64,000 nt of DNA from positions 410,484 to 474,483 of the forward strand of contig NMRA01000092.1 of the NCBI GenBank assembly GCA_002633005.1, given 5' to 3'. Shown piece by piece: positions 63,982-64,000 of the stretch. The position numbers and the translations under genes are program-made. A model generated the notes under the pieces. It had not been told where the DNA came from. It saw nothing but the letters and a program-made list of their open reading frames with translations, and ran no database searches. The stretch comes from Phoronis australis (Eukaryota; Phoronida; Phoronidae). Position 1 is the first letter of the stretch, and every line of letters starts with the position of its first letter.

Positions 63982-64000
63982 CTGAAAACAGTCGGAATTA

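Overview
This window is nuclear DNA from an animal. Genes are split into many short exons with GT-AG introns, intergenic DNA is AT-rich, and it is full of decayed DNA transposons, MITEs, tandem repeats and a solo LTR. Splice phases and protein matches recalled from known families place it in an invertebrate metazoan. A marine deuterostome (echinoderm, hemichordate or cephalochordate) is my best guess, but the sequence alone does not settle the species. No bacterial-style operons, rRNA, intact tRNA or CRISPR array was seen.

Three protein-coding genes are certain. (1) PYROXD2, minus strand, 21184 down to 4295: 14 coding exons whose phases all close, giving a complete 587-residue FAD-dependent oxidoreductase with a probable mitochondrial presequence. 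(2) A FAM53-family gene, plus strand, 53802-57569: four coding exons, 416 residues, with a probable upstream 5' UTR exon at 49496-49576 and a long 3' UTR to about 60050. (3) YKT6, minus strand, entering from the right edge: the last three coding exons (63981-62383) encode most of the R-SNARE helix and the prenylated CCVIL tail. The longin domain lies beyond the window.

The 28 kb between PYROXD2 and FAM53 has no gene I can name. It holds an intact THAP zinc-finger first exon (46404-46252, minus), three decayed THAP-coding fragments (about 18.0, 25.5 and 31.6 kb), a short signal-peptide ORF at 35618, and orphan ORFs at 24.4 and 47.6 kb. Between these lie transposons with clear ends: a 2.1 kb element with hAT-like termini (38516-40616), a 1.0 kb TA-flanked element (26590-27629), a TTAA-flanked MITE (30488-30817), a fold-back element (37848-38338) and a MITE at 43.3 kb. 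At 50.8-52.0 kb there is a tandem array with an apparent three-monomer higher-order period. At the far left, 1152-2500 is an element with 26-bp perfect inverted ends.

PYROXD2 introns carry their own structure: a 41-bp minisatellite touching the exon 7 acceptor, a solo LTR, a large imperfect hairpin, and a duplicated exon 9 splice donor that would permit an in-frame 12-codon extension. The three main genes act in unrelated processes (mitochondrial redox, a nuclear/14-3-3 regulatory protein, membrane fusion), so their adjacency suggests no shared pathway. I found no convincing novel biological system. The most useful leads are the splice-site structures in PYROXD2, the THAP elements and the higher-order repeat.
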